NCBI GenBank assembly: GCA_964402715.1
Contig: CAYODJ010000014.1
Location: 1 to 57,174, forward strand
Source of the DNA: CALXOD01 sp964402715
GTDB lineage: Bacteria; Verrucomicrobiota; Lentisphaeria; Victivallales; Victivallaceae
Reading direction: 5' to 3'
DNA length: 57,174 nt
Shown here in pieces: positions 54,809-57,174 of this stretch. Position numbers and translations under genes: made by a program. The notes under the pieces were generated by a model that was given only the letters and a program-made list of their open reading frames with translations, had not been told where the DNA came from and did not search any database. Each line of letters begins with the position of its first letter. Positions within the stretch are counted from its first letter, which is position 1.

Positions 54809-56620
54809 TCAAGCGTCTTTCTCCCCAGCACGCAACACAGCTACAAAGGCCTCCTGCGGGATATTAACCTTGCCGATTGACTTCATGCGCTTTTTCCCCT
54901 CTTTTTGTTTTTCGAGCAACTTGCGTTTGCGCGTGATGTCGCCTCCGTAACACTTTGCAAGAACATTTTTGCGCAATTGTCGAACCGTCTCACGAGCCAC
55001 GATCTTTCCGCCGACTGCTGCCTGGATGGCAATTTGAAACATCTGTTGTGGAATGACTTCTTTGAGACGCTCCACCAACTGTCGTCCCAACACCGGTGCC
55101 GCGTTGACATGCACAATAGAGGAAAACGCGTCCACCTCCTCCCCATTAATCAAAATATCCAATTTGACAAGTTTGTCCTCGCGGTAACCGCAGGGTTCAT
55201 AGTCCATGCTGCCGTAGCCGCGCGTGATCGACTTGAGTTTATCGTGGAAGTCTATGAGAATCCCATACATTGGCATCTCTGCCGTGATGATCACGTGTTT
55301 CGCGTCTACGGAGTCAGTCTGAGTGCAATATCCACGCTTGTACATCACTAAGTTCATTATATCTCCAATGTAGTCGGACGGGATCAGGATTTTTGCCCGA
55401 ATCATCGGCTCTTCCATTCTCTCGATGGTACTAGGGTCAGGCAGATGAACAGGATTGTCAACGACCACCATCCCACCTGATTTGAGATAGACATGGTAAA
55501 TCACACTCGGATATGTGGCGATGATATCCATGCCATATTCACGGCGTAACCGTTCCTGAATGATTTCCATATGCAACAGTCCAAGAAATCCGCATCTAAA
55601 TCCGAATCCAAGCGCAGCTGAAGCCTCCGGCTGATAAAAAAAAGCCGCGTCATTCAATCTTAATTTACCCATGCTAGCCTTAAGCTGATCGTAATCGTCT
55701 GAATCAATAGGATAAATTCCGCTAAAAACCACGGGACGGACCTCCTGAAAACCGGGCAACGGCTCCACGCAGGGCGAGCAGACGTTGGTGACGGTATCGC
55801 CGTTCCGTGTGTCCGACAGGCTTTTGATATTCGGGATTATATATCCGACTTGTCCGGAGGCCAATTCCTCCGACGATTGCATGTGAGGCGTGAAGAAGCC
55901 AACCTCCTTAATTTCGCTTTCAAGCCTGTTGCTTAGAAATCTCACTCTGTCTCCGCGTCGGAACGCGCCCTTGTGAACCCTGATGTAAGTGACTACACCA
56001 CGGTACGAGTCATATGCGGAATCAAAAATCAAGGCGCAAGAACCACGTTGCTCGGGTTCGCTCGGTGGGGGGATACGTTGCACCACGGCATCTAGCAGAT
56101 CATGAACGCCGACTCCGGTTTTACCGCTGACCAGCAGAACCTCCTCGCGGGGGATCGCCAGGATTTCTTCCATTTGTTCGTAACACAAGCCGATATTCGA
56201 AGCCGGCAGGTCAATTTTGTTGATCACCGGCACAACGCACAGATGCTGTTTGAAAGCCAACGACACGTTGGCTACAGTCTGCGCTTGGACACCTTGTGTT
56301 GCATCGATTAGAAGCAGAGCGCCTTCACAGGCGCATAGTGAGCGGCTAACTTCGTATGTAAAATCGACATGCCCGGGCGTATCAATTAGATTAAGCTCGT
56401 AGACTTTCCCATCGTTTGCTGTAAACAGCATCCTCACCGGATGAGATTTTATGGTTATTCCCCTTTCACGCTCCAAGTCCATGTCATCCAACAGTTGCTC
56501 TTGTAGGTCACGATCCGATACGGTGTGCGTATATTCCAGCATACGATCGGCCAGAGTAGATTTCCCGTGGTCAATATGAGCAATAATGCAAAAATTTCGT
56601 ATTAAGTTTCTGTCAATCAT
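54809..56620 (-). CDS. lepA: Elongation factor 4
   Basis: LepA/EF-4 is a ribosome-associated GTPase that acts in translation and ribosome assembly. The 603-residue protein has G1 AHIDHGKST (14-22), the switch region RERGIT, G3 DTPGHVD, and G4 NKID; the C-terminal unique domain ends with IGKVNIPQEAFVAVL. Length and motifs agree with the family. No upstream gene is in the window before its end, so lepA may be the first gene of the lepA-lepB unit. Confidence 0.97.
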   Translation of the reverse strand: MIDRNLIRNFCIIAHIDHGKSTLADRMLEYTHTVSDRDLQEQLLDDMDLERERGITIKSHPVRMLFTANDGKVYELNLIDTPGHVDFTYEVSRSLCACEGALLLIDATQGVQAQTVANVSLAFKQHLCVVPVINKIDLPASNIGLCYEQMEEILAIPREEVLLVSGKTGVGVHDLLDAVVQRIPPPSEPEQRGSCALIFDSAYDSYRGVVTYIRVHKGAFRRGDRVRFLSNRLESEIKEVGFFTPHMQSSEELASGQVGYIIPNIKSLSDTRNGDTVTNVCSPCVEPLPGFQEVRPVVFSGIYPIDSDDYDQLKASMGKLRLNDAAFFYQPEASAALGFGFRCGFLGLLHMEIIQERLRREYGMDIIATYPSVIYHVYLKSGGMVVVDNPVHLPDPSTIERMEEPMIRAKILIPSDYIGDIMNLVMYKRGYCTQTDSVDAKHVIITAEMPMYGILIDFHDKLKSITRGYGSMDYEPCGYREDKLVKLDILINGEEVDAFSSIVHVNAAPVLGRQLVERLKEVIPQQMFQIAIQAAVGGKIVARETVRQLRKNVLAKCYGGDITRKRKLLEKQKEGKKRMKSIGKVNIPQEAFVAVLRAGEKDA

Positions 56621-57174
56621 ACTGTCTCATTTTAACAGAAATTATTCGACGACCGCACCCCCGGAAATGTAATCCCAGTTGCATGGATTGACAAGCAGCA
56701 ATTACGGATTAGCGATCGAGATATTGTGATTTCCAATACATGCGCGATATCTGAATGGCATGAAAAACCACGGGATGCCAGGAAAATCAATTCCAAGGAA
56801 TCGCATGAACATCGTGAACAGACTCTATTGCTGTTCGACAGGCAGAATGCAAGCGCTGCAAGATCCCGTCTCATGTGAGTATAGGCGCATGCTAGGGATA
56901 TGGAGACATTTGGAGTCGTACTTCCTCATGAGAGGTAGGGTATTGGCCTCGCAATTCATTACCGATCACCGACCTGATTCAGTTCGAATCTTCATTTATT
57001 TTCTTCAACCGTATTGGTTGACACAGCCGAAATATCGGCGAATTACCTGCAAAGGCTGCTATGTTTCCAGGCAGAAACACTACTGTCCGGTGAAAATTTC
57101 CGGAACTGATTGAAAAAGTCGGAACTTGCTCCATATCAAAGATGGCTAAATCATTCGATTAGAGCAGGAGAGTT
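56621..57174. other. Terminal intergenic stretch
   Basis: About 550 bases to the window edge. A 117-codon plus-strand frame (56760-57113) is open but shows no family motifs. I see no tRNA; the GTTCGAATC near 56988 does not pair as a T arm. It should hold the lepA promoter, which I cannot place with confidence. Confidence 0.45.

Noticed and set aside
56940..57010. tRNA-like GTTCGAATC near the right end
   Set aside because: The bases around the putative T loop do not pair, and no acceptor or anticodon stem can be formed.
1..57174. CRISPR arrays, rRNA genes, tmRNA, RNase P RNA or SRP RNA
   Set aside because: No regularly spaced direct repeats and none of the conserved core sequences of these RNAs were seen on either strand.

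Overview
The window is a stretch of ordinary bacterial chromosome carrying 35 readily recognised protein genes, three further small or uncertain ORFs, one tRNA, one dead insertion sequence and several long stretches without intact genes. The bacterium is Gram-negative: there are lipoprotein signals, an LpoB-like PBP activator, a SurA-like periplasmic isomerase, an auxiliary lipoprotein of the PqiC/ABC type and an O-antigen-ligase-like protein. A 29-residue Lys/Arg-rich AURKAIP1/COX24 (bS22-like) protein, ThyX in place of ThyA, a ROK kinase next to NagA, a Gfo/Idh oxidoreductase next to a xylose-isomerase-like TIM barrel, and an mraY outside any dcw cluster would fit the PVC group (Lentisphaerota/Kiritimatiellota-like). 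That placement is inference; no rRNA is present.

Layout. 0.1-3.2 kb: folE, tadA and a small lipoprotein on the minus strand, then tRNA-Gly with a near-perfect promoter, then about 0.8 kb of repeat-bearing DNA. 3.2-9.0 kb: a family 4 uracil-DNA glycosylase diverging from mscS-argG, then the sugar oxidoreductase and sugar isomerase. 9.5-15.3 kb: an acetolactate synthase catalytic subunit, the bS22-like gene, mraY and a GT2 glycosyltransferase. 15.3-18.5 kb, minus strand: an AlbA_2 protein, a zinc-ribbon coiled-coil protein and ruvB. 18.6-25.3 kb: tkt, a second ThDP enzyme, ispF and L-serine dehydratase. 25.4-26.2 kb: a decayed IS630 transposase. 26.5-35.6 kb: uvrA, an LpoB-like lipoprotein with a long leader, a 1.4-kb stretch with a probable decayed gene, pyrE and secA. 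35.7-40.7 kb: asnB, then mnmG overlapping a lone DppC/OppC-type permease. 40.7-41.4 kb: a second repeat copy and a foreign-looking 72-codon ORF.

41.4-47.3 kb is a tight seven-gene minus-strand operon, in transcription order rsmE, LysM lipoprotein, auxiliary lipoprotein, thyX, pdxA, surA-like and a Cys-cluster protein. It starts from an intergenic region that also drives the divergent ROK kinase-nagA pair. 50.5-56.6 kb holds a CYTH protein, an O-antigen ligase/TPR protein, lepB and lepA.

The genes are mostly housekeeping: cofactor and nucleotide synthesis (folE, pdxA, pyrE, thyX, ispF), DNA repair (udg, uvrA, ruvB), tRNA/rRNA modification (tadA, mnmG, rsmE), secretion (secA, lepB, surA-like), envelope synthesis (mraY, GT2, LpoB-like, O-antigen ligase) and sugar or amino-sugar metabolism. 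I found no CRISPR array, defence island, prophage or obviously new multi-gene system. The points most worth checking are the dispersed repeat at 2.6 and 40.9 kb, the foreign-looking ORF at 41.1 kb, the long lpoB leader, the orphan mraY, and the Cys-bearing insertion in the acetolactate synthase. Many sigma70-type promoters are clear, while U-tract terminators are hard to find.
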